DNA of 27,959 nucleotides from Zygnema cylindricum (GCA_037447655.1 JBBHKE010002766.1:1-27959), one strand, 5' to 3'. Positions 1-9,366 are shown, counted from the stretch's first letter. Notes: generated from the letters alone by a model not told the origin. Made by a program: numbers and translations.

Positions 1-1
1 A

Positions 2-433
2 GTCCACGTAACCAACTTTTGGAAATCAATGATTATGAGAAATCCGAATCAGATTACAGTTTCCTTTTCCCCAAAGATCAAGCGGATTATTAAACTATTT
101 GATGATTTTGTTTTGGAGGACAAGCATCATGTAAGTGATTTGGCTGGAGATTGATAATGGGAAAATTACGGAATGGATTCGAACGCGATTGAGAAGATGG
201 AAGACATAATGGAAGATTAGGATCTGGGATAGGAATTTATTAAAATACTATTCCTAGGTGTCAAAATTGATAACGATAAAGCAATGTGCTTTGACTTCAA
301 TTGGATTCTGACTATTTCCGGGGAAACAAGAAATTCCCAAGTTATGCCTTGTTGAAGGATTTTGGGAATTTTAATGCAGTCAGGGTCTTTCTTAAATAAA
401 AAATCCCTACATATTGATGTAGGTCAAACATAA
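2..433 (+). pseudogene. Decayed coding-like frame, unrecognised
   Basis: One forward frame reads as plausible protein from the window edge to about base 433, broken by five stops (TGA-TAA at about 158-163, TAG at about 218 and 230, TGA at 353). The first 43 codons are open and end at a perfect splice donor (GTAAGT at 131-136). They include the stretch KRIIKLFDDFVLED. After the clustered stops the frame stays open for about 40 codons at a time. I do not recognise the family. Either a real exon ends at 130 and the rest is intron, or this is a decayed copy whose Trp/Gln codons became stops. An AT-rich frame of this length can also be open by chance, so confidence is low. Confidence 0.25.
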
Positions 434-1261
434 ATCTTATGCTTGAAACTATAAGCAGTAAGACCTAGTTGGCTTGTCTTAAAGGTACCTTGTGTACTTT
501 TAAAATGTAGTCTAGTTGTGTATTTAAGTTTTTATATCTCATTGGAACAGATTCAAACAAAACTTGTAACAGTCAATTCTATTAAAGATTTTGATTGTCT
601 TGGATTTTTCTTTCTTTAGTATTCCATTCCGGGGTACTTTTTTCTTTGCCGATGAACTGTTTTCTTTCTGCTCTGCTTGTTTCATCTGAATATAAATGTA
701 AGTTAATTTGTTGATTATTTATGACATGTTCAGTTGGGAGTCCTTGGCTTGATAAAGAGCAGCTATATCTATTTTTTTTATGCACCTCGAATAACCGGAT
801 TACAGAGCAGTTAACAAATGGTTACTTAGTTACATTTTTTTATTTTTTGTTTCGCTAGATCTATGTTGTTTCTCCTGAAATTCACTATTTCTGCAGTTCC
901 TTTCAGTTGGTTTAAACTCTTTCTCTCATGGCAAATGTTGACTGAAATGTTTTTTAAACATGGGAAGGAAAGAAGTTCCAACTTCTTGAATTTTGTTTGT
1001 TGAAGATGTATCTAGAGGTATCTGCCTATGGTTCCTTAGAGGCCCTGTTGATTGTCTCTTTTCTCTTTAAATCCTTTCTGCTCTTTCGGTGACACATTTG
1101 CAGTCCATTTTTGTACTTTATAGGGTTAATCAAGGTTGTTCTTCGGATTTTAGGGGTATATTTTTGTTCATTTCGTATATTTAAGTATAACTACCCTCGT
1201 ACTTGTCATTAATGGGTGTTCGGTATTTATTTACGTATTTATCCATTACTTACGTATTTAT
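434..1261. other. Gene-less AT-rich spacer
   Basis: I see no coding frame, RNA gene or transposon end here. The stretch is T-rich on the plus strand. From about 1200 to 1260 it has short repeats of the word ACGTATTTAT just before the palindromic array starts. It may be intron or intergenic DNA. Confidence 0.5.
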
Positions 1262-2045
1262 GGGTGTCCTTCCATCAGGATGAAAGTGGGGTTGTTTACT
1301 GGAGAAATTACCCTCCTGTACTAGGCCGTACTTTTTTTTTTTTAACAAAAGATATCTGTTGACATTCTCCTGTCTTCTTGAAAAATAATACTATCGTCTG
1401 ATTATCAATTTTCGACGCAAATTTTTGTCTCCATTACGTAGCTAGGCCTAGAGGACCATTTGTAATTATTGGACGTGTGTTTTGGTCCACTTATAAAGTT
1501 AGAGTCGATTCACGACAATTTGTGATTACTGGATGTCCTTTTTGTCCACTTGTAAAGTCAGAGTCGATCCACGACATTTGAGGCAATAAACTCAGATGTG
1601 GCAAATGGAGTGTACTGATTGACATCAAAGCCAGACTGTTCGACGACAAAAAAACGGCCATGGATTTTGCGGTTCATAACCGCGAGTATAGCGATAATAC
1701 ATTCACGTGCAATGGTACATTCTTGGCCATTTGTACAAATTTAAATTTTGCAATGGTTTTTGTGGCCGTTGATACAACAACAACCCTCAGAACTTTCAGA
1801 TTGTACATTAGCGTGATGCTACTACATTTTTTCATCGGCGTATGCCTGTACACACATACGCAGCTGCGATTTTGTCCATTTCGAAATGGTGATTATTCCC
1901 GGGCGGCTCAGCAGGACCCTATGTGGGACCAATCGCAATTGAACACCTCAGTCACTGGCACGGCCTGATGGAAGGGTGTTGCAAATTTTACTGCCGGAAA
2001 ACGTGATCGTACAATTACTGGGAACGCCTGATGGAAGGTTACCCT
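1262..2045 (+). repeat. Palindromic-array unit 1
   Basis: This unit starts at the CCTTCCATCAGG edge, followed by the poly-T end near 1330, and closes with CGCCTGATGGAAGGTTACCC near 2027-2046. Its closest relative is unit 4 in inverted orientation, and the match is continuous over nearly the whole length. Two edge motifs (CCTGATGGAAGG) near its right end are separated by about 65 bp. It contains a 60-bp tandem duplication at 1454-1575. The frames across it are broken and I see no protein signature. Confidence 0.8.
1454..1575. repeat. 60-bp tandem duplication in unit 1
   Basis: Two adjacent copies with a 60-base period start at 1454 and 1514. Each contains a GACNATTTGT...GTCCACTT block and a GAGTCGATNCACGAC block. 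The partner arm (unit 4) has a single copy, so this expansion came after the arms separated. Confidence 0.75.
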
Positions 2046-2135
2046 TATTATGGTTCTTTAGCTTAGGGCTGGTAAGGTATTCCCGCACATTCCCGTTCAG
2101 TGAAGTCTACACGAAGTTTACGAAAAGCATGAAAT

Positions 2136-2868
2136 CGAATAAGGCCGCTTCTCCATCAGGCGCCGTCAGTAATCATAGTAATCATACAAAAACGTTTACT
2201 GGCACTAATATTTCGTTCACTTCTCCATATAAGTCCTGTAACCAATGAAATCTGCCGCGTATGTGCTTTATTTCGATTGGCGCACGTCAGTTCTTCTTCT
2301 GATGGCGAATACAGTCAAAGATTGCTCTGCGAATATAGTCAAAGATTCCAAAAGCAGAATATCTGAACTTGTATATGTACAGCCAGCCGCAAAATTATAT
2401 TACATGCGTTTACAATTTGTACATTTTTGTTTTGTTCTTTTTGTCGTTGTTTTATCGTTGCAAATTCCGGATGTCATCGGATGGTGGAGGAGGCGTCACG
2501 TCACATTCTTCGACAAACATTTTCTCGTTGTTTTCATTGGATTTGATTCCCGCTTGTCCGAAGGCGCGTGGCAAATGTCCGAAGGCGCGTGGTTCGTACG
2601 TGACCTTTCCACGCGTAAACATTGTACACGTCCGGTGATTGGCTAGTGGCCTCCCTGAGGAGAGTAGCCAATCATTGGACGGAGTGACCTTTTGCTTCGA
2701 AAATTCATAATCGGACGGTCGACGTTGTCACCCAAAAGTTTGGAGAATCTTGAGTAATCATGTTTTATAAAAAAAAAAAAAAACAGTACAGAAATGAGCT
2801 GGATTTGTACGAAAATGTACCTTTTCCAGTAAACAACCCCATTTTTCGCCTGATGGAGGTTCACCCTA
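2136..2868 (-). repeat. Palindromic-array unit 2 (inverted)
   Basis: Unit 2 runs opposite to unit 1, with its poly-A end near 2770-2784 and its outer edge CTTCTCCATCAGGCG near 2149. Its best match is unit 3 as reverse complement. Examples are the GACNNTCTCCAAACTTTTGGG-type segment and the AGNCAATCA/TGATTGNCT flanks around the CTGAGGAG hairpin near 2655. It has a 21-bp direct duplication of TGTCCGAAGGCGCGTGG at 2555-2592 that unit 3 shows only once clearly. No gene is visible. Confidence 0.8.
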
Positions 2869-3737
2869 AGGGTAAACCTCCATCAGGCGAAAAGTGAGGT
2901 TCATTATTGGAAAAAGTACATTTTCGTACGTGTCCAGCTCATTTTCGTACATGGCCGTACTGTTTTTTTTTTTTTTTTTTTAAACATCATTTCTGTCGGC
3001 GCGTCAAGATTCTCCAAACTTTTGGGAGACAACGTTGACCGTCCGATTACGTTTTTTCGAAGCAAGAAGTCGCGTCGTCCAGTGATTAATGACTCTCCTC
3101 AGGGAGGAGAGTCGTCAATCACCGGACGTGTAAAACGTTTACGCGTGGAAAGGTGACGTACGAGCAGCGCGCCATCGGACATTTGCCACGCGCCTTCAGA
3201 CAGGCAAGAATCAGATCCGACGAAAACCAGCACAAAAAGTTTGTTGAAGAATGTGTCGTGACGCCTCCACCACCATCCATCGTCATTCGGAATTTGTTGC
3301 GCCTACTGTCATCTTTGTCAATTCGTTTTTAGGGAGAAACCAAAATGCCATCTGGCACCATTTTTGGAAAACACAGCCTAGTACAACGACAAAACAGGTA
3401 CGTAGAAATTGTACACCGTTAGTACAACGACAAAACAGGAACGTAGAAATTGTACACCGTTAGTACAACGACAAAACAGGAACGTACAAATTGTACATTC
3501 CCGTAATTTTATTTTTGCGGCTAGCTGTACGGATACGACTTTAGATATTTCACTTTTGGAATCTTTGACGAATCTCACCGTAGAACAGGGAATCTACGTG
3601 CATCCAATCAAAAGAAAGCACGCACGCAATAGATTCCTTGCTGACACGACCTGATGGAGAAGTGGCCTAAATTTTACTGCCAGTAATTGTATCCGTACGA
3701 TTACTGTCGGCGCCTGATGGAGAAATGGCCTAAGGGT
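2869..3737 (+). repeat. Palindromic-array unit 3
   Basis: This unit has the same orientation as unit 1. It starts at GGGTAAACCTCCATCAGGCG (2870-2889), followed by a long poly-T run near 2965, and ends at a second hinge near 3712-3750 where CCTGATGGAG meets CCTTCCATCA. It is the inverted partner of unit 2. It contains a three-copy 41-bp minisatellite. No protein signature is visible. Confidence 0.8.
3380..3502. repeat. 41-bp tandem repeat, three copies
   Basis: Copies begin at 3380, 3421 and 3462, each with AGTACAACGACAAAACAGG followed by an ACGTAGAAATTGTAC-type block. The first two differ at a single position and the third diverges at its 3' end. The matching place in unit 2 has about one copy, so the expansion is specific to this arm. 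Confidence 0.85.
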
Positions 3738-4503
3738 AACCTTCCATCATACGTTCCCAGTAATTGTACGGTCACGTTTACTGGCAGTAATATTTGTAAC
3801 ACCTTTCCATCAGGTCGTGTCAGTGAAGCAAAAATTGCTTACGTGTTGGATTACATTGGTACCACGTAGGATCTTGTTGAGCCAGCCAGGAATAATGAAA
3901 GTTTTGAAAAGTACAATATCTCAACTGCATATCTGTACGGTCGGACGCCGATTAAAATATCTAGCAGCGTCACGCTAAGGTACAATTTGAACGTTTTTGT
4001 ATTTGTCGTTGAACCAACGACCACGAAAAACTGTTGCAAAATGAAAATTTGTATAAATGTCCATAAATGTGTCGTTCTACGTTCATGTATCATTGATGTA
4101 CCATTGGAGGCGTGACAGAATGTCCTACAACCAAGATTTTTTCGTCGAACAGGGTGGCTTTGATGTCAAAAGGTACACGCCATTTGCCACATGTAAGTTT
4201 ATAACTTCACGTTCGTCGTGGATCGCCTCCGACTTTTACAAGGGGCCCAATACACGCATCCAGTAAGCACAAAGTGTCCTCCTGAGGACAGTCAGGGGAG
4301 AATCGCCAAGTACTTGAAGGAAGGGGCGTTTGCGTAGAAAATTCAAAATCGGACTGTGGAAGTTTTCGCCAAAAAATCTGGAGAATCTTAACGAATTTTT
4401 GGTAAACATCTTTTGTAAAAAAAAAAAAAAACAGTACGGCTTAGTATGGAAAGGTACTTTCCCCAGTTAACAACCCCACTTTTCGCTTGATGGAAGGTTA
4501 CCC
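3738..4503 (-). repeat. Palindromic-array unit 4 (inverted)
   Basis: This is the inverted partner of unit 1, with its poly-A end at about 4418-4433 and its edge CTTGATGGAAGGTTACCC at about 4486-4503. The unit 1/unit 4 match includes the GTGGCAAATGG and GACATCAAAGCCA blocks of unit 1 and their complements near 4150-4195. Reading frames across it are short and differ from those of unit 1, so the similarity is at DNA level only. Confidence 0.8.
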
Positions 4504-5170
4504 TAAAGGTGAACTTTCATTAGAGGAAAAGTGGGGTTGTTTACTGGTCGCCGTACGCTTTCGTACAGATTGGTACATTTTTTTTTTGTCAGACTAAACA
4601 TGTTTATTGGATGGCTCCAATATTGTAGGTGTAAGTATTGACCGTTGGATTTTTAACTTTTTTAGATTCGCGAAGTAATCGCGCACGACGTCCAATTTGA
4701 AGAGACTCTCCTCTGGACGATCGCTCACATCCTCCACTTTGAAGAGCACATCGTGCAGTTTGAAGAGAGTCTCTTCAAACTGGACGATGTGCGCGATGTA
4801 CACCATGGACGATGTGCGCGATGTACAAGTGAAAAGTAAAAAAAAATCGCTGATGAGAACCGAACACGTCGTACAGCCATAAGGTAGGGTTTGTTACACA
4901 CCCTAATGAAAATATACATAGTACGTTAGAGTATACTCGTACAATACTTTAAGTAGATACGTTGGTACACATTTCGTTCTGACTTTCCGTTGAAGATACT
5001 TTGCAGATTTTCAAAATCTTGACTTTAACCTACTTCGCGCCATTCATAATTGAGAAACGATGTCTACTGGCAAGACATAATGGAAAGCCGTGCCAATAAA
5101 CAATAAAAATAGACGTATTCGCATGTTTACAGGGAGCGCCTAATGGAGAACAAGCCTAATACTACGTTAT
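4504..5170 (+). repeat. Palindromic-array unit 5, diverged
   Basis: Immediately right of unit 4, the motif AAAGTGGGGTTGTTTACTGG (about 4529-4548), the poly-T run near 4580 and a GACCGTTGGAT block recur in unit 1/3 orientation. This makes a third hinge centred near 4505. The body is poorly conserved and partly replaced by a hairpin/tandem segment (4676-4832). The far edge is suggested by GCGCCTAATGGAG near 5148 and by ACTGGCAAGACATAATGG near 5069, which resemble the right ends of the other units. The right boundary is approximate. Confidence 0.6.
4676..4832. repeat. Compact hairpin with tandem copies
   Basis: A near-perfect stem of about 25 bp pairs 4744-4768 with 4770-4795. Its core is CAGTTTGAAGAGA facing its exact complement across one base. 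A third copy of the same arm lies at about 4679-4705, so two alternative stems are possible. The segment ACGATGTGCGCGATGTAC is then repeated at about 4784-4801 and 4810-4827. It lies inside unit 5 and is not seen in the other units. The short stem resembles a small-RNA precursor in shape, but nothing shows that it is transcribed. Confidence 0.7.
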
Positions 5171-5303
5171 TTTCGTAAAAAAAATTGAAATCCGTACGAA
5201 TTGGACCTCAACGATTCATATAATTACATATTTAGTAAGTAGAGAAATTTACGTACGAAAACTTCACACGAATTTAGTCTAAGTATGTATGAAAATAAAT
5301 AAA

Positions 5304-5470
5304 TTTTATTCATTATTTTTTGAAGTGAACAAAATGTGAATTTTTTATTCTTATTTTTAGGGTTTATTTTTTGAATTGGACAAAATGTGAATTTCTATTA
5401 TTATTTTTATAAATTATTCTTTGAAGTGTACAAAATGTGAAAGTTTATTATTTTTTTTATTAATTTGGAG
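5304..5470. repeat. 50-bp tandem repeat, three copies
   Basis: The motif TGAAGTGNACAAAATGTGAA, followed by an AT-rich tail, recurs at 5321, 5372 and 5422, giving a period of about 50 bases. The DNA is very AT-rich and non-coding. Confidence 0.75.
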
Positions 5471-5865
5471 TAGCAGTTGCTACAACTACAAGCTGCATTA
5501 GCACTAGTACTGGCAGCATTAGTTTAAAAATAATAAAAAACCCTCGATATATTAGCGATACGATAATCGGCGATACACCGCGATGTCTTGATTTTCGATA
5601 TATCGAAGCAATATATCGATTATCGGGTACGTGAAATTCGATATAAAATTAGAAATTGGAAAGAGCCTACATTGCAAGTAAATTGAATTTCAAACTGAAT
5701 AGAAATTGAATTGAACATTAAACTGACAAACTCAACTGAAATTGAAAGTGCTTGTAAGACTTAACTGAAATTTAAATGGAAATCGAACCTGGAATCCGGA
5801 CTTCATTGAAACTGCCAAACTAGAATCATTGAATATTTGAAACTGGAAGTGAAACTACACCGTGT
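5471..5865. other. Palindrome-rich CGATA segment and AT-rich spacer
   Basis: From about 5543 to 5640 the words CGATA, TATCG and ATTATCG are packed in both orientations, including GATATATCG and CAATATATCGATTATCGGG, so many small hairpins can form. From 5650 to 5860 the words AACTGAAATTGAA and GAAACTG recur loosely. I see no gene. The segment may be transposon-derived. Confidence 0.45.
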
Positions 5866-6739
5866 GTCGCTATTAGTGTTACCGTGGACCTCTTTAAACT
5901 AAATTGAACTACTTTATGTTTTGTACATAAATATTAAAACGCACAAAACGAAACAGAACTTTGTACACTATAATAAAACGAACCGGCGTAAAAATATAAA
6001 TTAAATTTAAATGAAAAAAATGCACGTCATCATTTGGGACGGAATCGAGCCACACTATCTACGAATCAACATTCTTACATTGACAGCAAAAATTTATTTC
6101 GTGCGTTTTAATATTTCTGTACAAAATATACAGTAGTTCAGTTTAGTTTAAAGAGGTTCCGTTTCACTTTGCGTCGAAGTTCAATATAACGGTTAGACGA
6201 CTAACTTTCAATTTTGCGGCTAAGTGCTCTCACCGTGGAGCTCACGTAAAAACAAAAAATGATCGTCTGCAACACTTTTATTTATATGTGGTTGCCGCAT
6301 TTTTGTTACCGTAAACGTTCGCCGGCCGTGTGAATTGCTAATTTTAGTATGACGGTCGACGTCCGCAAGCGCGACAAAATTTTAAGCAGTTGAAACAATT
6401 TTCTGAAAGTCAAAGTTGTCCAACCGATTGACCGTCAAATTTGTACTCAACGGTACTTTATTTGTATCAATATGTACTTCAAACGTACAAATTTTGAGAA
6501 AATGACGTAAGTGACTGTGCGCAACCAAAACAATCACTTTCATAATCAATTCCCTACTTTTTCGCCACTTATTCTCCGTACACTCTTGTCCGATTTTCAG
6601 TTTGAGACGTCAATCCGAAGATGAGAATCTTACCTTTCAATCGCAACCGTCAGATCTAAAAACTGACATGCGTGTACGGAAAAAAGATGTTTAAAGAGAC
6701 GAAGAAAACATTAACACTAATAGCGATTCACGGTGTAGT
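5866..6739. mobile_element. Non-autonomous TIR element, CACTACACC family
   Basis: The left end CTACACCGTG followed by TCGCTATTAGTGTTA is mirrored by the right end at 6713-6739, which ends CACGGTGTAG. The inverted repeats differ at about two bases over the first 27 and continue, with gaps, to a shared CTCTTTAAAC block. The right end extends to GTAGTG, so its outermost sequence reads CACTACACCG from outside. This is reminiscent of plant CACTA (En/Spm) termini. A TA flank on each side would also allow a Tc1/mariner-type reading. No transposase is visible. Related elements lie at 6857-7082 and 16741-17288. I could not find a clear longer target-site duplication. Confidence 0.65.
5887..6165. repeat. 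Nested inverted repeat inside the TIR element
   Basis: The left arm (5887 to about 5965), beginning ACCTCTTTAAACTAAATTGA and containing TATTAAAACGCACAAAACGAA, is mirrored by the right arm (about 6093-6165), which contains GTGCGTTTTAATATT and ends TTTAGTTTAAAGAGGT. The loop is about 130 bp. The stem lies just inside the left terminal repeat, so this could be a smaller fold-back copy nested in the larger element. Confidence 0.75.
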
Positions 6740-6856
6740 GGCTGTATGTACGGAACTAAAATTCTGACGGGCTTCGGTTGACACCATCATGACACAATGG
6801 GTGTCCTTGAAGTGATAATTTCTGTACGATTCTTTTTTTAAGGGCTATCCGCCACT

Positions 6857-7082
6857 TGCACCGTGTATCGATGTTATTACTGTAGTATTAACGTTTTTAT
6901 CGCCACTTAATTTTTTTTTTACGTGCATACTTGTCGTAAAGTTAATCCGACGGTTGCGATCGAAAGGAAAAAATTTCACTTTCCGAATGGCTCTCCAATC
7001 GAGAATTAGAAACGTGTGCACGGAGAAAGGATATATTAAGTGGCGAAAGAAAATTAACACTAATGGTGATACACTGTGTAGT
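6857..7082. mobile_element. Short MITE-like element of the same TIR family
   Basis: The left end (CACCGTGTATCG, then TTAACG and TCGCCACTTAA) is mirrored by the right end, which contains TTAAGTGGCGAA, AATTAACACTAATGG and ATACACTGTGTAG. The terminal repeats are about 45-55 bp with a small insertion on the left. At about 226 bp with no coding capacity it fits a MITE. The copy at 6690-6739 and the fragment at 16653-16690 share the AAGTGGCGAA...AACACTAATAG end. Confidence 0.65.
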
Positions 7083-7136
7083 CTCATTGTGTAATTATCC
7101 TTAAATACTCTAATTACAAAATACGTGATTAATGGC

Positions 7137-7503
7137 GTTACAGCCAGTCACGAACAGTAATTGCACATAAAGTGATAAAACTTTATGAATGGCCACTTTT
7201 CTGATTCCTGCGATTCCTGGCCTTTTAGTTGATTCTCTCTTAAATAGGGTAATTACACCTACGTGCCTCGGGCCAGAAATCGAGGCAATCCTACAGAAAC
7301 TGTACGATTTACCGTTAAAAATTGTACAATTTCTCGTTAATCGTACATTTTTCTCTACAACTGCTTCGATAACCGGCCAGCAACGCCAGGAATCACGTAC
7401 TTTTATTTATTTATTTTCGTCTATGAGTCTTTTACGCAAGTAGTCGCGTAGGTGTATGTAAACCTATAGTGACTACTGTACTGTAGCGTGACTGGCCAGT
7501 AAC
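7137..7503. repeat. Fold-back element of about 370 bp
   Basis: GCGTTACAGCCAGTCACG at 7135-7152 is mirrored by CGTGACTGGCCAGTAAC at 7488-7504. Internal paired segments follow: ATTACACCTACGTG against CGCGTAGGTGTATG, and GATTCCTGCGATTCCTGGCC against GGCCAGCAACGCCAGGAATC. An 84-codon frame inside has no recognisable domain and is best read as chance. Confidence 0.6.
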
Positions 7504-7826
7504 CTAGTTCCGGTAATCGTACCCTAAATTTGTGAAATTTGTGTACCTTTTTGGACAGCGTTAATGATTACGCTAGTTAGATAACACATACTATTTTGTC
7601 ATTTTTGTTTAGTCACAGACTCACAGCAATTGAACAACCCTATTATATCATGCTCGAGTGGATGGCTCAAATGTGCGGGAACAGATGGAAACGCTATATG
7701 TAGTTTCCTTGTACTACACGCCTGTTATAGCCATATGATACGTGTGTTAGTACGAATCTTTCACAAATAGTGTTCCCACTTGTTTTCGGACATTCGAACT
7801 ATACTCCAAAAGCTTAAATGATTCCA

Positions 7827-7920
7827 TGTTGACCGCTGTTCTGTGAATGCTGTTGAGGAAACCGCTACAGTACTGTACTGTACAGGACTGTAGCTGTCCT
7901 ATTCACGGTAACGGTCAGCA
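7827..7920. repeat. 94-bp hairpin
   Basis: TGTTGACCGCTGTTCTGTGAAT is mirrored by ATTCACGGTAACGGTCAGCA, with an inner CTACAGT/ACTGTAG pair around an ACTGTACTGTACAG palindrome. The size and shape fit a small fold-back or pre-miRNA-like stem. Transcription is unknown. Confidence 0.65.
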
Positions 7921-9366
7921 GCAATCCTGCTGCATTAACACAGAAACCATGAACTCCGTAATTCTATCGTAAGATCCTGACCGTCCGATCCGATTCTAGT
8001 TGCTGCAGCATTTGAAGTAGTGTCACGTTTTGCTCACTTTTCTGTCAGCTTCAAGTCCTGAGAATCTCATCAGTCTGCTGAAAACTTTGTATGGCGTTTC
8101 TTTCTTTCATTCTGTAATGAGTTTGCTTGTAGTGTTGCTGACCAAAAATGATCACTTTTCGGATCTGTCATCTATAGTGTGCAGTTACTGAATTTCTATT
8201 TCCTTTTTATTTATTGCTAAAGTATTTTAATTTTTAATTTTCTTATTCCTAGTACAGTTTTACATTTTTTTTTTCAATATATTGTCACTCTTTAGGTCTT
8301 TTCCTGTCTTATATTAGCAGTTCTGTTTTTATTTTGCTCAACAGATTCACCATATATTGTGTTCTTTTTCTCTTAGTATTAGTTTGCTTTCATTATATGT
8401 ATATTAGTAAAACTGAGCAGTATTTGTGTTGTTTTTTTTTGTATTTCCTAAGTTATATTTTTAGTTGAAGGGTTCTGTTTTTCTTTAGAGTGTTTATTTT
8501 TCTCTTATCTTTTTTATATTTGTATAATGATTTCAGGTATTTTTGTTGTTCTGAAAAGTCATTTTCGTGCATACGCGACAGTTTGTGCGTAATTGATAAT
8601 CGAATTTAATATGGAGGTTCGAATTGATTCAGGGATTGGGGGAGCAAACGTACGGATATAATTAAATTGACGTAAAAGACTCATTAAGTGGCGTGAACAA
8701 GCATTGACAAATGGACGGCAGATCGCGAAGCGATCCAATGTGGAATAAACAAAATGTTGAAACAGGCGCTGATGGTACGGCGCAGCTGCGACGTAGACAG
8801 GGCAACGCAGCTGCGGTTATTTTGATATGATCCGTACGGACAACGGAGCTGCGAATAATATGATTAGTATAGATTCTGAGTAAAGATGGTTGCACAGTGG
8901 TAGCTTAGTGGGTGCTTAGTGTTAGCTTGGTTTTTGACTTACAAAGATTGTAGAGATGTCGATGTAAATATTCTGTACAACATAGGTTTGTGTTTTTGCT
9001 AATTAGTTTATTAGTGTAGATTTGTTCAGTTTGACATACTTCGAACTATTCGGGTATACTCACAATAGTTTAGGTAGATGGTAGATACCGTATGGCTAGT
9101 ATGCCTCCGTACATTCAGTAGTGAACTCTCTGAGTATAACTTGTAGGACTTAGAATATTTTGGGTATCAGAATCAAGTTAATAAAAGCAATGGCAGACTA
9201 TTTTCTGCATCTTTGACCTGTTGGTGTGATCATTCTGTTTGGTTTTTTCATGTGAAACTTTGTGAACTTCTTTTATGATATAGAATCTATATGTGTGTGC
9301 AGTTTCATTCAAATCTGTTATCTGTGTAAGATTCTGTGAGAAGTCTAAGTGGTTAGTTTGTAAAAC
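7921..9366. other. Gene-less T-rich region with a GC-richer patch
   Basis: No credible coding frame is visible. At 8393-8455 lies a first copy of a T-rich dispersed repeat (TTAGTAAAACTGAGCAGTAT, then TTTCCTAAGTTAT) that recurs near 9776-9838. At about 8780-8855 a GC-richer patch has three copies of GCAGCTGCG or GGAGCTGCG. The rest is AT-rich spacer. Confidence 0.45.

Larger units (their letters stand above)
1262..4503. repeat. Giant imperfect palindrome of four units
   Basis: The left half (1262 to about 2868) is matched, with mismatches and indels, by the reverse complement of the right half (about 2868 to 4503). The centre is the perfect palindrome ACCCTAAGGGT at 2863-2873. Matched landmarks include GTGGGGTTGTTTACTGG near 1288 against its complement near 4470, a poly-T tract near 1330 against a poly-A tract near 4420, and GGTTACCC-type edges. 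Each half contains two units in opposite orientation (1262-2045 and 2136-2868; 2869-3737 and 3738-4503). A 90-bp segment (2046-2135) has no partner. No coding capacity is visible. The structure resembles a fold-back transposon or an inverted-duplication array. Transcription would give a hairpin RNA over 1 kb long. Confidence 0.9.

Noticed and set aside
1660-2646. Plus-strand frames of 90-133 codons within the palindromic units
   Set aside because: Partner units do not keep the same frames, so the similarity is not protein-level.
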